A DNA stretch of 64,000 bases, taken from Gavia stellata. Its lineage: Eukaryota; Chordata; Aves; Gaviiformes; Gaviidae. Made by a program: the position numbers and the translations under genes. The DNA lies in the NCBI RefSeq assembly GCF_030936135.1, contig NC_082595.1, positions 106,619,334-106,683,333 of the forward strand, read 5' to 3'. This document shows positions 37,808 to 52,100 of the stretch, in pieces. The notes under the pieces are model-generated. The model did no database searches and had not been told where the DNA came from. It saw only the letters and a program-made list of their open reading frames with translations. Position 1 is the stretch's first letter; the number at the start of each line of letters is the position of its first letter.

Positions 37808-39468
37808 GGGCATGCTGCTGAGCTTTCCACAGAACATCAGCCAACCAGCTTCGAACTTTCCACCTTCATAACATTATTATAACAGCAAGATTTTCCTCCT
37901 AAATGACACACAATGGCGTTGCTGTTATCAATTACCTAAGTCCACTTCGGAGCAATGTGACAGAGGGGAATGTGGTAACTTCATGCCTGCAGTGCAGCTG
38001 GTGAAAGGCCCACCCAGACTTCCTATAAGATCTCAATCTGGCCCAAAGTTGCTGACTCCTTCCACTGTGCTTGTTACCTATCAGCGTTACGATCTCAGCT
38101 TCACAGGAGAAAAGCCATGTACTTAAGCAGAATTATTCTGGGTTTATAGCACTCCAGTGACATTAGAATTTGGCCCAGTGCTGTTTACAATTAATAATTA
38201 ACATCACATTGTAAAGATTAGAGATAAAAGAGATATGGTATGAATGCACTGACAGTGTTTTCCCACAGCTGATCTTGTCCCAGGACTGATGCCCCAGTGC
38301 ACAACATGACACCCTTTCCCTCCTGAGACAGTCACATTTATCAGTAGGTCCTTGGCCTTCCAGCTTGATGTTCCTTTCTTTTCTGGTGGGCTTCAGAGGA
38401 CACATTTTTGTCCTGCGCTTTGCTGTCTTCTTTCTCAGAGGACATAGGTCAGGGAGGGCACATGGGCTAACTGAGCCAAGGCTCCAGAAAGCGGTAGATC
38501 TCCCACAGGTCCTGCATCATACCTGTTATTCCCCTGCAAATGTCCCATGTGCCCTGGAGCGTCTCATTGCCTTAAACTTAGGCAACTGAATCCTGCTCGC
38601 TCATTGCACATCTGAAATTACAAGTGATGAAGGTGAGGATGACCACCTCTATGATCAGCAATTAGGCAGGAAAAGGCTTGTGCCACCCCACCCACTGTAC
38701 AATCACAGAGGGCTTGAGTAGGAAGAGAACAAAAAGTGCTCTGGAGGTGCTTCACAAACTGCTTCCCAGCAGTGTCAGCAGGAGACGCTGGACTTCAGTG
38801 TGAAGAAACCTCAAATGCAAGTAGCTTTTGAGTAGGAAATGTACCTGTTTATGATGACTACCGTGTCCTGGAAAGGAGTCAGTCCTCCAACCTAAGCAGC
38901 ATATTTTCCTCCAAATAGATCAAAGTAGGAAGCTATTTGTATGAGATCACATTGCAGAGGAATAAGTACAGTCATCTTTTCTTTTTTTGAGAAGGGCCCC
39001 AGAGGACTGATCTTTCACCTAGCATACATGACTCTTCTTCAACACTTGCTTTTATGAACTATTATTTCGAAGCACACTGATACCTAAGCAGAACAGGACA
39101 CACTACTAGTGAAAGAGAAGCATGACTCAAGATACATCATGTAAAGACTGTTTTCACAGATGAGCAAAGAGAGTTGATACACAGCACAAAGGCAGTGATT
39201 TGCAGATGTGCAGCAGTGGATGTGAGAAAGGAACAAAAAAATGAAGCAAAATCAGAGTAGTCCGAAAAACACTTGGGTTTTAGTCCCCTTAACTTAAAAA
39301 TTACCCAACAAACTAAAGAGGATGTCTAAAGATAAATCATTCTGTAGGCATATATTTGAGTTTGTAGAGGACAATGTTTATGCAGCCACCTCATGTTATA
39401 CTAATGCAATTTAATATATTAATTTAGCTCCACGTATGTGTCCCCAAATGCATCCTGTATTCAGTTCA
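37808..39468. other. Intergenic stretch upstream of MEP1A
   Basis: No gene, RNA or recognised repeat. The first few hundred bases are MEP1A 5' flank. Confidence 0.5.
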
Positions 39469-40566
39469 TGTGGCAAGGTTTTGGTAGCAGGGTGGCTACA
39501 GGGGTGGCTTCTGTGAGAAGACACCAGAAGTTGTCCCCATGTTGGACAGAGCCTGTTTCAGCCAGTTCTAAGATGGACCCGCCACCAGCCAAAGCTGAGC
39601 CCATCAGCGACATTAGTAGCACCTCTGTGATAACATATTTAAAAAAGGGGGAAAACTGCTGCGGAACAGCAGCCAGAGAGAGGAGTGTGAATATGTGAGA
39701 GAAACAACCCTGCAGACACCAAGGTCAGTGAAGAAGGAGGGGAGGAGGTGCTCCAGGCGCCGGAGCAGAGGTTCCCCTGCAGCCCCTGGTGAAGACCGTG
39801 GTGAGGCAGGCTGTGCCCTGCACCCATGGAGGTCCACGGTGGAGCAGATGTCCACCTGCAGCCCGTGGAGGACCCCGCACTGAAGCAGGGGATGCCTGAA
39901 AGAGGCTGTGACCCCATGGGAAGCCCACGCTGGAGCAGGCTCCTGGCAGGACCTGTGGCCCCGTGGAGAGAGGAACCCACGCTGGAGCAGGTCTTCTGGC
40001 AGGACCTGTGACCCCGTGGGGTCCATGCTATGCTGGAGCACTTGTTTCTGAAGGACTGCACCCTGTGGAAAGGACTTATGCTGGAGCAGGTCATAAAGAA
40101 CTGCAGCCCATGGGAAGGACTCACACTGAGAAATTCATGAAGGACTGACTGTCTCCCATGAGTGGGACCCCACGCTGGAGCAGGGGAAGAGAGTGGGGAG
40201 GAAGGAACAGCAGGGACAATGCATGATGAACTGACCGCAACCCCCATACCTTGTCACCCTGCACTGCTTGGGGGGCGGAGGTAGAGAAGTCAGAGGTGAA
40301 GTTGAGCCTGGGAAGAAGGGATGGGTGAGGGGAAGGTGTTTTTAGATTTGTTCTTATTTGTCATTATCCTAGCCTGTTTGAATGGCAATAAATTAAATTA
40401 ATTTCCCTAAGCCGAGGCTGGTTTGCCCATGACAGTAATTGATAAGTGATCTCCCTGTCCTGATCTCAGTCAACAAGCTTTTCATCGTATTTTCTCCCCC
40501 TGTCTTGTTGATGGAGGCAGAGTAATAGCGGCGCAGCTGGTGGCCAGCCAAGGTCAACCCACCACA
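39469..40566 (+). mobile_element. Solo LTR, ERVL-like avian endogenous retrovirus
   Basis: A fossil LTR with the family's GGCAAGGTTTTGGTAGC start, a TATA-like ATATTTAAAA near 39634, tandem-like blocks built on ACGCTGGAGCAGG, a 3' part with AATAAATTAAATTAATTT, and the end GGTCAACCCACCACA. No internal retroviral genes adjoin it. A related copy in the same orientation is at 58.6-59.4 kb. The left edge is approximate and no clear target duplication was seen. The family name is from memory of neoavian repeats. Confidence 0.8.
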
Positions 40567-43101
40567 AGGTCCAAACAAATTCCCATTCTGCTTTCACGAA
40601 AACTTCTCAGTAATGTTGATTTGGGTCCAGACGCAGATGAAGGTAGGGAAGCATGCTATTCTTTTAGCAGTGACCTAAGGAGCTGAATACTTGGGACTGA
40701 ACATTATCAAAAGCTGGGCTTGAAGAAGTGGTAATGGCCATGGGGAGAAAAGGCAAGTCCTGGAACAGGATCTTAGAAAGTCAAGCACTGGTGCTTCTGG
40801 CTATGGAAGGCTGGACAGAGAGACTTCAGACACAAGAGCTGGGAAGTAAGCATTGCCATCAGCAAAGATAAGCAAAAAGAATTAAACATGGGAAGAAAAA
40901 AGATGATATAACTAAAAGAAGCACTTTGGTGCTTGGGCCAAAATAATCTTTGGAGAGTCTATGGGTTTAGTCTCTTAAAACTAACAGGGAAGCTTAGTTC
41001 AAATTTTTAAAATACAGAAACCACAAAATACAGTTTCTTTAGGGAAGTAATATATTTTGTCTGTCATGGATGACTGTTTGCACTTTTAGTGAAGAAGTTG
41101 AGGGCACTTCAAGGATGGCCTGGGACTTCAGATGTAATCAAAAGGGTGAGATCTGAAAGAAAAGACAGGTAAAGTAATTATTTTAATGCATGGAGTACAT
41201 AGTACAGTTCTATTGCATGTGTTGGGTTGACTTTCAGGCAGATTCCAGGGGCAAGAAACGAAGCAACAATAACTCATCCAAATATCTGTAAAGGCTGCAG
41301 CACTACCCAGAGAAGGAGGTGGGAGGGGAAACTGGAAGGGCAGAGAGCTTCAGGCATGCATGGAACTCCAGTCTGTGTCTTTCTCAAGCCCATCAGGGGA
41401 TCCTGGGATTATTGAGCTGGAGGGAGACTGGGGTGAGAGGGTAGAGGGCTTGCATCAGAGGTGATCTGAAACAGCGCTGGAAGGTGAGGAGAGAGGGTGG
41501 AAAGGCTTGTGGAGAAGTGGGAGGCATGGGGCAGACCCTCAGTGGTTCTACAAAGACATCCTCCAACTTTCATCAGAGGGCAATGCAGCACTGTCCCTGA
41601 GCTTTTGAATATTCAAATACAGAGACTGGAACTGTATAAATGTGACCATATTAGTTTTAATGTCTAGAAATGAATCTGAACCAGTCTACAACTGGAGACT
41701 AAATGCAGTCTCCTAACAAGTCTTTCAATTTCTTAACTGCAATTTCACCTAGCAACTGCAAATGCTTTTGGGACCACTGGCACCCACATTACACAGCAGG
41801 ACCGAATTTCCCCCAGTGAATTACTTGTGGTACAAAGCGCTGTCAGCGAAAGCACAAAGAGGCTTCAGCTGCTTTTCATATTGCTAAAGGGGACTTGGAA
41901 GCGTTGCCGAATGCCCTACATAACCCGCAGAAAAGCTGGGCCATTCTGTATGCCAGAAATGTAGACTGCATTTTTGTTAGGCAGCATACATTCCCGGTTA
42001 AGCATTCATAGGAAGCAGCTTTCCCACCTTGCAAAAGTTCTTGCCTTTTCAAAAGTTTCTCCATTCTCTGCTGGAATGAAAACAGGAACTTCGTATTTGT
42101 TTTTGTCATGAAGAGCCACGGAGAAATTCTCCTGCCAGGAGAGTTCACAGTGGTGTTCACAGCCCTTGGTCATGTGGAGTGAGCTGGATTATCACAGCGT
42201 ACTCTCAGCTGTCCTCTCCTATCTGAGACAAGTGCTCTGACCCCTGTACTAGGGTCAGGTCTGGTTGAATGTTTATTTACTTATAAAGTGTTTCTACTCT
42301 CCAGGCACTGACATTGTCTGAAGGAAACTCACTTCAGAAGGGTGATAGGATTCATCTTACCCACCATTAAACATCAGTGATGGATCACTTTGCAGCTGGT
42401 GGAGATCAGCATATCAGAAGAGCAGTTCATCACAACTATAATGGAATGGGATCAACTGCTCCCCAGAGGTACCCGTTGGTCTCAAATGACCCACCGGGGA
42501 GTCTAGAAAGTTCATTTTTGGACACCTGACATAAGGTGAGATGAACACAGCCATCAGAGATGCGTCTGCCACAGAGGATGGGCATGCACAGTCCTTTTGG
42601 CCTGCTCAGAGGGGTGCCTGCCAGGCTGCCCTCTAAACCAGACAGTTCTTTTCCTTCTTCTTCCCTTTCCCTGCCACCTTCAGCAGAGCCGAGCAGGTGC
42701 ACACAGTCCTGACAAAAATTGCAATCTTGGGAGAGAAGCTTTGGATCAAAAACTCCTTCAGTCAGTTTTTCAAACCACAATTTTCTTAAGTCGGAAGTGA
42801 TATAGGGGTGGTGGCAAATAGGAACACCATTAAGTAGATGGATCTTCAAGACATGGAAGTATAATCTGTCCTGAAAATCTGATTCTCAGGGCCCAGAGAA
42901 TCAAGGTCATCCACAGGGTTTCATATTGGGTCTTCAAAAATCCAGGCACCTCAAATCACTAGGCATTTAAAAACCTTGTTCCTGAAATAAATTACTCTTT
43001 AGATGTTTGCTAATCACCCTCATCTTTTGTGCTTTCTTTACAAATAGAAGGGTATGTACCTGCTCTGTTCCAGTGGAGGTTCTGTTAATATAATACTCTA
43101 C
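40567..43101. other. Stretch between the LTR and the meprin pseudogene
   Basis: The missing 3' exons (EGF, membrane anchor) of the pseudogene would be expected here, but I could not identify them. A Cys-containing minus-strand frame at 42436-42849 is not convincing. Nothing else recognised. Confidence 0.45.
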
Positions 43102-46100
43102 CTTCAAAATCAGCAAAGATGAAAAGACTGTCATTTTTAAGGAATTTTTTCCAGTGCAGCTCCCTGTGGGTCAAGAATGTATTCCAGCCAACACCTGGGC
43201 TCATGTAGCAGTTGCAGAAGGAAGAAAAACTTCCAGTGATAGATGGTTTGCCCTACTACAGGGTGTCATTTCTGCCTGTTGTGCAAAAATATAGAATTAA
43301 TTAAAGCTGAACTCCAGTCAGCCCAGCAGTGTTACGTGCAGAGAAAATCTTGCCTGGTCTCTTGACTTTCAACACTTTTCTCCAGCTTGAGTAAACTTCT
43401 GCATTTCTATTTTTCTCCCTGGTGCACTCTGACCTACCATATACTAGCTGGTTTGGGTCTGTAGTAAAGCTAAAACTGAAGGACATCCTGTGGATTACAT
43501 CAGGGTCTTGATCCAAAACTGACAAGACAACTTGTCTGTGTCCAGTCAGCCATTCAAGAAGGCCATCGTTCGGACTGCTGCAGAGGTGGAAAGTAATCCC
43601 CATGTAATTCAGGTAGGGTGATGGATTTCTTCCGTGAAGATACAGCTGTAAAGCAAAGGCATAGCCTTCCAAGCTGTAAAATACAGGGCTTATGATATAA
43701 TAGCCTTTTGAAGTACTGTTGAAAAGGCATGTGAAGTTTCTGACGTGCCAGATGTTGGTGAGGCAGTTTTTCTCTGTCAGGCTGGTGTCATCAGTGGCAA
43801 CCCCCCCCCCCACAGACTTGGCTGGATCTCCTCTGACGCCCTGAAACCCATACCAGAATTTGGTTTGGACACGGAAGGGAACACTGGCCAATTTCCAGTG
43901 ATGTTCTCCATCAGCTGTAGAGGAAAATAAATATGTGTGAGAATGGGAAGACCAGAACACAATCCCAAATCAAGCTGCGTCTTCCTCAAGTGTCCTGTGA
44001 CCTGTTTGTTTGGATGGTGATTGCCTGATGCTCTGCGCCCTAGCTAATCTAGGAACAGTGTTAAGGAAACTGCCTCCAAGCCAAATTCTGTTCTCATGGG
44101 CATAAACTCTGGAGTTACTGAACTGAAGCAAATGAAGGTTAGATTTACACTGGACACTTGACCAAATTTCCATAGGATAAACCACACCAGTGTTGTCTCG
44201 CATCAAAGTTTGCCAGCACTTCAGATATAAAAACACACTTTCACTTGCCTGTAATAGTGTGCAGCTTTTCTATCCATCTAACATTTCCAGTTCCATCATC
44301 TTTCTTAACCCAGATAACTACCTTATCCTGTGGACTTCCATTTAACCTGTAGAAAAACTTAAGGCATTCTTCCTTCCTCCTTGGATGAAGGATGCAAGAT
44401 TCCGGAAGAGCTGACTGACCAACATGTCCAGTTTTTGTATCTAAGTGCATGAAATATCCTCTATCTGGGAAGCACAAAACAGTGATGTGATAGAAGTTTT
44501 TGATCCATTCAGTAATGAAATGCCAGTGCCAAGCTTTAGTGTAGTTTCCACTTGGCTGAGTTAGAAAGTTATTTTCAAAGTAAAAAAAAAAAATCCATAG
44601 AAAATAATTCCCCCACATTGTAAATCAATATTACAATGAAAATTCATTTAAATAAGGCTTGCAAACCAGTGTTCAGTTGATTAGATAAGGTAGACATTGG
44701 GTTGCATTCTTCAGAAATGAAGTATGAACCGTACACGTGCCAATCCTGTAAACGTGTGAAAATGTAAATGGATGCACTTGGGCAGGGATCTTTTTTAAGA
44801 CAAATTAGAAAAGTATTGGAAGGGTCCTGTTAAGTCAAGACCTTCAGTCTTCTGCTTTGCCTAGAAACCATGCCCTGTAAGCCTTTTCTCAATATATCAG
44901 ACTTCCCTATAAAAGTAGCTGAAGACATTTTTGCCTTACTTCTGCTACAGGTAAAGAATTTGTTAACTTCCAGCCCAATTACTTTGTATCAGCTCATGCC
45001 CTCTCATACTAACGTGTTTGAAATAACTATTTCCTTTCTTCCACAGTTAGTCTGCAATTCTGTCTGTGGGCCGGAGTGATACCTGCTCTGAGTCTTCAAT
45101 CTTGCCAGTTACAAATGCTGACCTCTTGCACCATCATCAGCCGCATCAGCCCCATGCTGTATATTCCAATTTTAAATCAGCTTCTTGAAGACGACTGACC
45201 AAGTGCATCAGCTTCACCTAATAGCCTCAATACATCCCCTCCCTATAGGAAGTGTCCTGGCAGCAAGGACATTTTCAAGCTGCATCACACTGGGGGTTTC
45301 CAAATACCCTGGGGCTGCATCTGCAGGTTTGCACTTTTCTGTCTGTCTGGGAGCCGACTGATGCAAATAGCAGAGACTGTGTAGAGAATGACGACTCTGA
45401 AATTGCCACCTGATGCCTCTCTGAGCTTTGCTGCTGCTTCAAGCTGCATGCCTGCACTTGGATGTGCTCCCATAAGCATTGCTGGCCTTCTGCAGTAAGT
45501 TCCCCTACAAATTCCCAATAAAGCTGCTTATTTTCCAATAACTGCTGACCATTTGCTCTCAGGAAACTTATGAAAACTGACTGCTTAGGTTTCAAACATT
45601 TTTCTTCCCCCTCCTTGAAGTAGAGCAGTTAATTGTCTGTCACTGGCCATGAGAGGCAGGAAGCTGCTGTCAGCTCCCCAGCCACATGCTCTGTCACACA
45701 TCCAGAGCCTTTACAGTGTCAGCAAACCACACACCCTGCAAACCGCAAGCAAACAGCCCGTCAAACAACAGCCAAACAGAGTTGTCCCTCTAGAAATAAG
45801 AAATTTCTCTTTCCTTGCCAATGACGGGACCTAAACAATCCTCCTATTCATTTTGCTCCCTGCTTGGTGGGTCTGCCAAGTGCTGGCTTTTGCATTGTGC
45901 CTTTCACCAGGCGCACATCTGCCCTCTTGAACCCCACGTGTGATGAGAACAGGAGCATCCCTTTGCCCTGCCTGCTACGTGCCTGCTCTCCTCCTCACTG
46001 CCTGCAAATTTGGTATAACCACAGGATCTCCAAACTGTAACCAAATGCAGCGTTAGGCAGCAAACACGATCTCTTACTGCCAAAAGCCATCTCTTGCTCC

Positions 46101-49100
46101 CTCCTCCCTGGGAAGAAGTTCCACAGAAATGGCTTTCTTTTCTATTCAGTATTTCTTTCCTTTTTCCTGCCACCTTGAGAGACTTTTGTGTCTAACCACC
46201 ACGTGTGTTTTGGGAAGCAGATGTGCCTACTGTGACCACTTGTATGCAGACCAGCCGCATTTCTTTTGACTTTCAAAAGAAACCATTTTGCTCAAGGATC
46301 TTTTGACTGTCTATGTGATACTCCTCTGCAGTGTTTAATTTTCTCTCCACTGCCTTTGAAAACAACAGACCCTACTCAATTCCTGTGCCCTGGTGGCAAT
46401 GGAAATACTGCAGAACTGAATACGCTCGTATTTGTTCAATATATGTTTAAATCAGTGCAGTCAGAGCCAAACCCTTGATCAAAGGGACCCCATGCTACGC
46501 TCTCCTCAGAAGAGGGGAAATCACTGCTGGTTTGCTTCTCAGATAATCCTTCAGCCTCCCTATGTTGTGCGGCTCAAAAAAAATTGGAATTAGCAGCAGC
46601 TACACCCTCCTGATACCGCTGTGTATCACACAGCATCCCCTCCCTCAAAGAAGTCTTCTCAGGGTGGTCTCCTCCTGCTCCATGACACACTGCTGAAGCT
46701 CAGCTTCCTATTTTGATGACCCTGGATTGGTTTAAATGTCAGAATTTGTCTACACACAAGATTTGTGTATTGTGGTATTTGCTTATGGGTGTACTTCTGT
46801 GGGGATGCCTCAAATGAACTCCTGTACAAAGGGTAAGTGTCTTTCAGCTTTAAAAAAACCTAGAAAATTACTCAAAATCCTGTAACATATGCATAAAAGG
46901 AGAAGAGTCTCACCTGACTCATTTCCATGGAATTTCACCAAAGTCAGTTGTGGCAATCTGGTGGAGCTCCCTTCATTTTCATGGAGCTACCACCAATTTA
47001 CAGCAGCAAAGTCTCAAACTGTCATTTCTTCATGAGATGTTACAATGTAGGGAAGAGATTTAAGGAAGGGTTAAACATTTCAAATAAAAATTATTAGCCT
47101 TTCTATTTGAAAATTCAAGAGCCATGTTTGGCATCAGGTATACAGTGATTAACATTAATAGAAGGGTATTCCTAATGACTTATTTATCTCTGTATATCTT
47201 CATTTTCGCGTCTCATAAAAGCATGGTAAAGTCTAATGACCATCTAAAACTACATGTGTTACCTGCACGGTTTCCCACCAACGTATGGTCTTCATCTCCT
47301 GGTTTGCCCAACGTGTGGACCCAGTTAGCACTGTCTTGTCCACCATCCCACAGATATTGATGTAATCAAAGGAGCACTTGTCCAAGAAGGTGAGGCTCGA
47401 AGCTGCCAGGAATAGAGTAACATATTTTACCATGTCAATTAATATCAAATAACAGTCTTGCTGTTAATCCCGTTCCAGAGTGTTTACATACAGCACTTAA
47501 CATCAGGAAATATGTTCTTAATGCAACTGAGGTCTATACAGACTTTCACATCTACGTCTCTGTTACCACACATACATGATGTGTCCTCCTGAAAGAAACA
47601 CGTTATCTCTTTCTCCCGCTGTTGGCTAAAAATTTCCTTGCTGGAACCAGCTTGGCCCCTGCATGCCAGTTTTCCCTTTCAGACATCTATCATTTTCCCT
47701 AAGCCTGCCTGGGATAGGCTCTGTGGCCCATTTATCTCTTCAGGGTCTAAATCAGAATTACTCCTGCTGAACTTAGTGGAAATATTCAGGTATATGTTAA
47801 CTCAGTATGTCAGTACCTTACAGCATGTGGAGTATTTACTGTCATAGCTTTGCCAGTGGAGCTGGAAAGCACGATTATCCCCATTCATGCTCCTGACCCA
47901 ACTGTCTTATCAAATATCACACAGGCAGAAAAAGGAACTTGAAATACTCTGTTTTCGGAGACTCCAATTCCAGCCTAATGTTACTTGAAGATTTTATCAT
48001 CGTCAACAGCACGATGATCATCATCCATGAAGGAAACTGTAACTATTACAAGTAATATTATGGGGAAGTCCATGTGAATGAAAGGTGTTAGACCCTTGAT
48101 TCACTCCACTGGTATTCTATAAAGAAATGGGGATCTGGCTACCATGGAGCTTGCTGCTGCATAGGAATTATAGTTTCTTTTGGCATTGCGAGAGGATCCC
48201 AAGGGTGAAATGTTCCTGCTCCTCTCATGTGACTCCATTCATGTTATCATGAAGCTTGAGTAAGGATTTTCAAATACATGTGTGAGAAGAAGGACTTACT
48301 GCAGTTGTACATGTGATTCAATCTTAGTAAGTCAATCCTGCTGAAATCCAACCTCTGCCCAATTTGAGAAACCTCTGATCTCATTAAATTCAGGAATTTT
48401 TGTTGTAATGGAAGGAACGTTGCAATTGATGTTGAAAGAATATGGTCCATAGTGCAGGACTGACTCATAATCATATGGGGTATTGAGGTCATCAAGGAAA
48501 CTGTCATTGTGTTTGTCAAAGGCATATGCAAAACCTAGACAAAAGCATACACACGTGATTAGGCAAGACCAGAAACAAAATTTATCACATAACATCTTTT
48601 CAAAATGCTTTACTCATGACTGAATAATGGCCCAGGTGTCAACATGTAGGCAGCCATTTTCAACCAGACATGACTTAGCATTGTAAAAACAGGGACATGC
48701 GTCTACAGACAATTCTCAGTCATTTCAAACCTGAATTGTACCATCAATAATTTCATCCCACCATATCTGAACATAGTCATTGCGATCTGTCCTGGATTGC
48801 TCATGGTAAAATGTGTGCAGGAGCTCATGTTCCACCATGGCTTTATAGTCACACCTCTCCTATAGACACTGTCTGGCCACTCTGAAGGTCCCCCACATAA
48901 GACCAGCACCTGTAAGGCAAAGACTCAGATATTGCACCCATTCTGAATAATAGCTTCTATGATTTGTATCTACATATTAACTCAACAGCAAGACCAAGGT
49001 AAAAGTAAAAAAATAATATTTTTTAGAATTTCCCACCTGAGTTTTGCAGTCTTGCCAAGACTGTAGATTTACAATGCCAGAATACGGAGCAACGTGTACC

Positions 49101-52100
49101 TTCAGCATCGCTCCACAGCCTGGCAATGAGTCCCTGTCCCAGATGTGATTGGCCTTCTTGTTTCATTTTGCCCTCCCTGGAGGGCAGTGCATGCTTGTTC
49201 TTCAACTGGCTGCAGTTCTTGTAAAGGAGGTGGTGATGGCAAAGTTATTGCTCTTCAACTCTGGGTAGCCCCAGCTCAACCAGTATAGGAGGGGGAGTAG
49301 CAGAAGATGAACAGTGCAGGGAAGTGCAGTAGGTGCCTTATAACCTCATACACTGCATTGGCTGTTATTTATGTGTATGTTTACGGAAGTATTGAAATAA
49401 CTGGCCCAATTTTCAAAGGCACTGAGCAGCCTCCAGCGAACGCAGGCTGCATTGGCTTCCTTGGTTTGGTTCCTAAATACAGATTTAAATCCTAACTTTT
49501 AAGGTCCATTCAGAAATAATTCTGTGTGTGTTAAAAAAAAAAAAAAAGCTGCTCAAAAATGCTGTGCACCAGTCTCCCCGCACCTGAGGGCAGATCTATG
49601 CTGGATTCCTAGACACAAACACTAGCTGGTGCCACCAGCCTCCTGATGGTCCTTCCCAGCAAGTGGCAAAGTCCCTTGACCTAACTTCAGACAGTCACTG
49701 TTGGCATCAGCCACTGATTTAGCTTTCCTGGCACCTTTACAGTCCCTGGAGAGCAACAGGCATTTGGGATGTGAGTCACCAGACCTGTTTTAGACTGCTG
49801 TTTCAGGTGAGATGGTTTGTGGCCTGGAAGAGTCACCTCCTCCCCACCGACTGCAAAGGCAACCCACAGTGACCTGCACAGCAATAGAGGTTGTTGGCAT
49901 CAACATTTGGTCAGCTAAACCCAACCCTGCATCTGAAAGCAAGGAGGAAGCTACGTGCTAATGCAAACACACTAGTGGCGTACCCTGCCCCTAACCAACA
50001 CCAGGAGGAAGTTATTTGCCTGCTTTCCCTGAAAGGGTGCCAAGAAAGGGATTCAATTCAGTAGGTAGGATGCAAATGGAAATAAAATAGTGTTTTCTTG
50101 TATTAAGAGAACATCAAATGCAGATAATACCTTTGGTTAGCCTGTTTGCATCGATTGTATCTCCAGTGTAATACAAATAAGCTCTGGGACAGAAATGTGG
50201 CTCGGGTATTTATGTCCTTTGTACAAGCAAGAATGAAAATGAATGTCTCCTGAGTTGGAAAAGCTATCATATCAAACAAGGTGGTACAAGCTGCGTTGTT
50301 AATACAAAATTACCCGTCCAGTTTCTCAAATTTCAGGTAAGACTGTTCCCCTTCATAGGGCTTGAAATCAACACACGGCTTCAGCCTGAACATGTCAAAC
50401 GCCTGGAGGATAACACCTTTAGCATTCAGATCTGAGACGCACAGCCGAGGATAACAATAGCAGTTGTTCTGCTTTCATAATATTATAAATATCTATAATT
50501 CTAGATAGAAGGTATGAACAACCATGCATTAAAAATTTGAACATGTATAAAAAATATCTACTTGGCTCATAGAGCTGGAGGCTGTTAGCCATGACTGGAG
50601 TGATTTTGGTAGATGCCATAGGGAGAGATAATATCTTTTATTAGGTAAACTGATAGTACTGAAAGAAACAAACAGACTTTTGGACATCCAGGGCATTGCT
50701 CAGGTTTTGCTGGGTAATTTTATTGCATTTTATTATAAAATTTCAAGTATTGTAAACTTTGAGCTCAGGGCTAGTAAACACAGGAGAGATCCACAGGATT
50801 TTAATACTGATTTGCTATTAGTTTTTACAACTAAATTGTTCGAAATTTAAAATAGTCCCTAAAATTAAATGGAAACAAGAAGGGAGAACGCTCTGAACTT
50901 TTTTACTTATAAAACATCTGCATTTTCTTTCTGCCTGTACTGAGCTGGGACTGTTAAGAAGAGATAAGGCATGAAGGGTGCAGTAGATCAACATGCGTAT
51001 TGAGGTTAGGATTTCCTGGCTGCTTTACCTAGAGATCTCAGACCGCTACACTGGTATTAGTTAAACTGGCTGCTCATCAGCATCCGGCTGGTCACTGTGG
51101 CTGTTACACTGAAAACAACGTGTGCCGGGGCAGAGTTGCGTCGCTCTGTCTGGCCAGCAGTAACAAGGGCATTAATGCAGCATAACTCAACAGCAAATGA
51201 AACAAAAGCAGCCCAGAAAGCTGGACAAAACCGGAGTATATCTAGTGCAACTAATACAGCGCTACCATAATTAAAAGTCTTATTACCCAGGCTGTCAGCA
51301 AGGGTATAGGGGATGGGAAATTTCCATCTGTAGGAGCTGTTTCTCAGACCATTCCTCTCCAGCTGTTAATGAGATCAACATGCTTGTGTTAATGTTTTAA
51401 GCCCAACCTACACTCTTGCTGATGTTGGTTTAGATCAGCAGCACATACCGGTAAGATAATATCACCTTCAAAAAGCTTCCTTCCCATTTCTGCAATGAGA
51501 TAAACAACCATTTAGTCCGGAGTTACAGATCAAGAACTACAATATGTGTTGTGACCACACAATCTATCAGGGTGCCTCATCAACCAACCCATCTCGCTTT
51601 AAACAGCAACTGCCCAGAAACAAGCAAGCAAATAACCATTGCCACACTATAACATGCCAGTCCTCCATCTGCAGCAAAGGACGATTTGGGGTTGAATTAA
51701 GATTTCCGTAACAATTTCATAACAGCTGCTCAGAGGATATTTTATTGTATTTCCCAGGCTTGTATTCTGCAACAACTGTGGACTTCTGAACATTGTAGTT
51801 GATACATAGGTGGAATGGATTTGTCCAGAACTTAGGCATCTAGTTAGCTAACCTAGGCTAACCATCTGGGATTCCCCATATCATGAAAGGAGAAAGACAA
51901 GGATTCTGGAGAGGGAAGAGGTTCAGTCCACCTTTTCAAACACCTGAGCCTGAACCAAGCTCAGACTGAAGCAATTAAACCTATGTGCTATGTGTCTCAG
52001 ATCCCATGACAGCTCTGTGCCTATCCAGTTGCCTAAACACAGGTTTTTGAAGGTGCCATTTGAGGTGCACATGGGTATCCGAAATATCCACATGGGCTGG

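Noticed and set aside
41218-41250. TGTGTTGGGTTGAC considered as the start of an antisense LTR
   Set aside because: Similarity to the LTR end stops after about 14 bases.
42436-42849. Minus-strand frame with several Cys (NFCQDCVH) considered as a remnant EGF exon of the meprin paralogue
   Set aside because: Cys spacing does not follow the MEP1A EGF pattern, and no matching splice sites were found.
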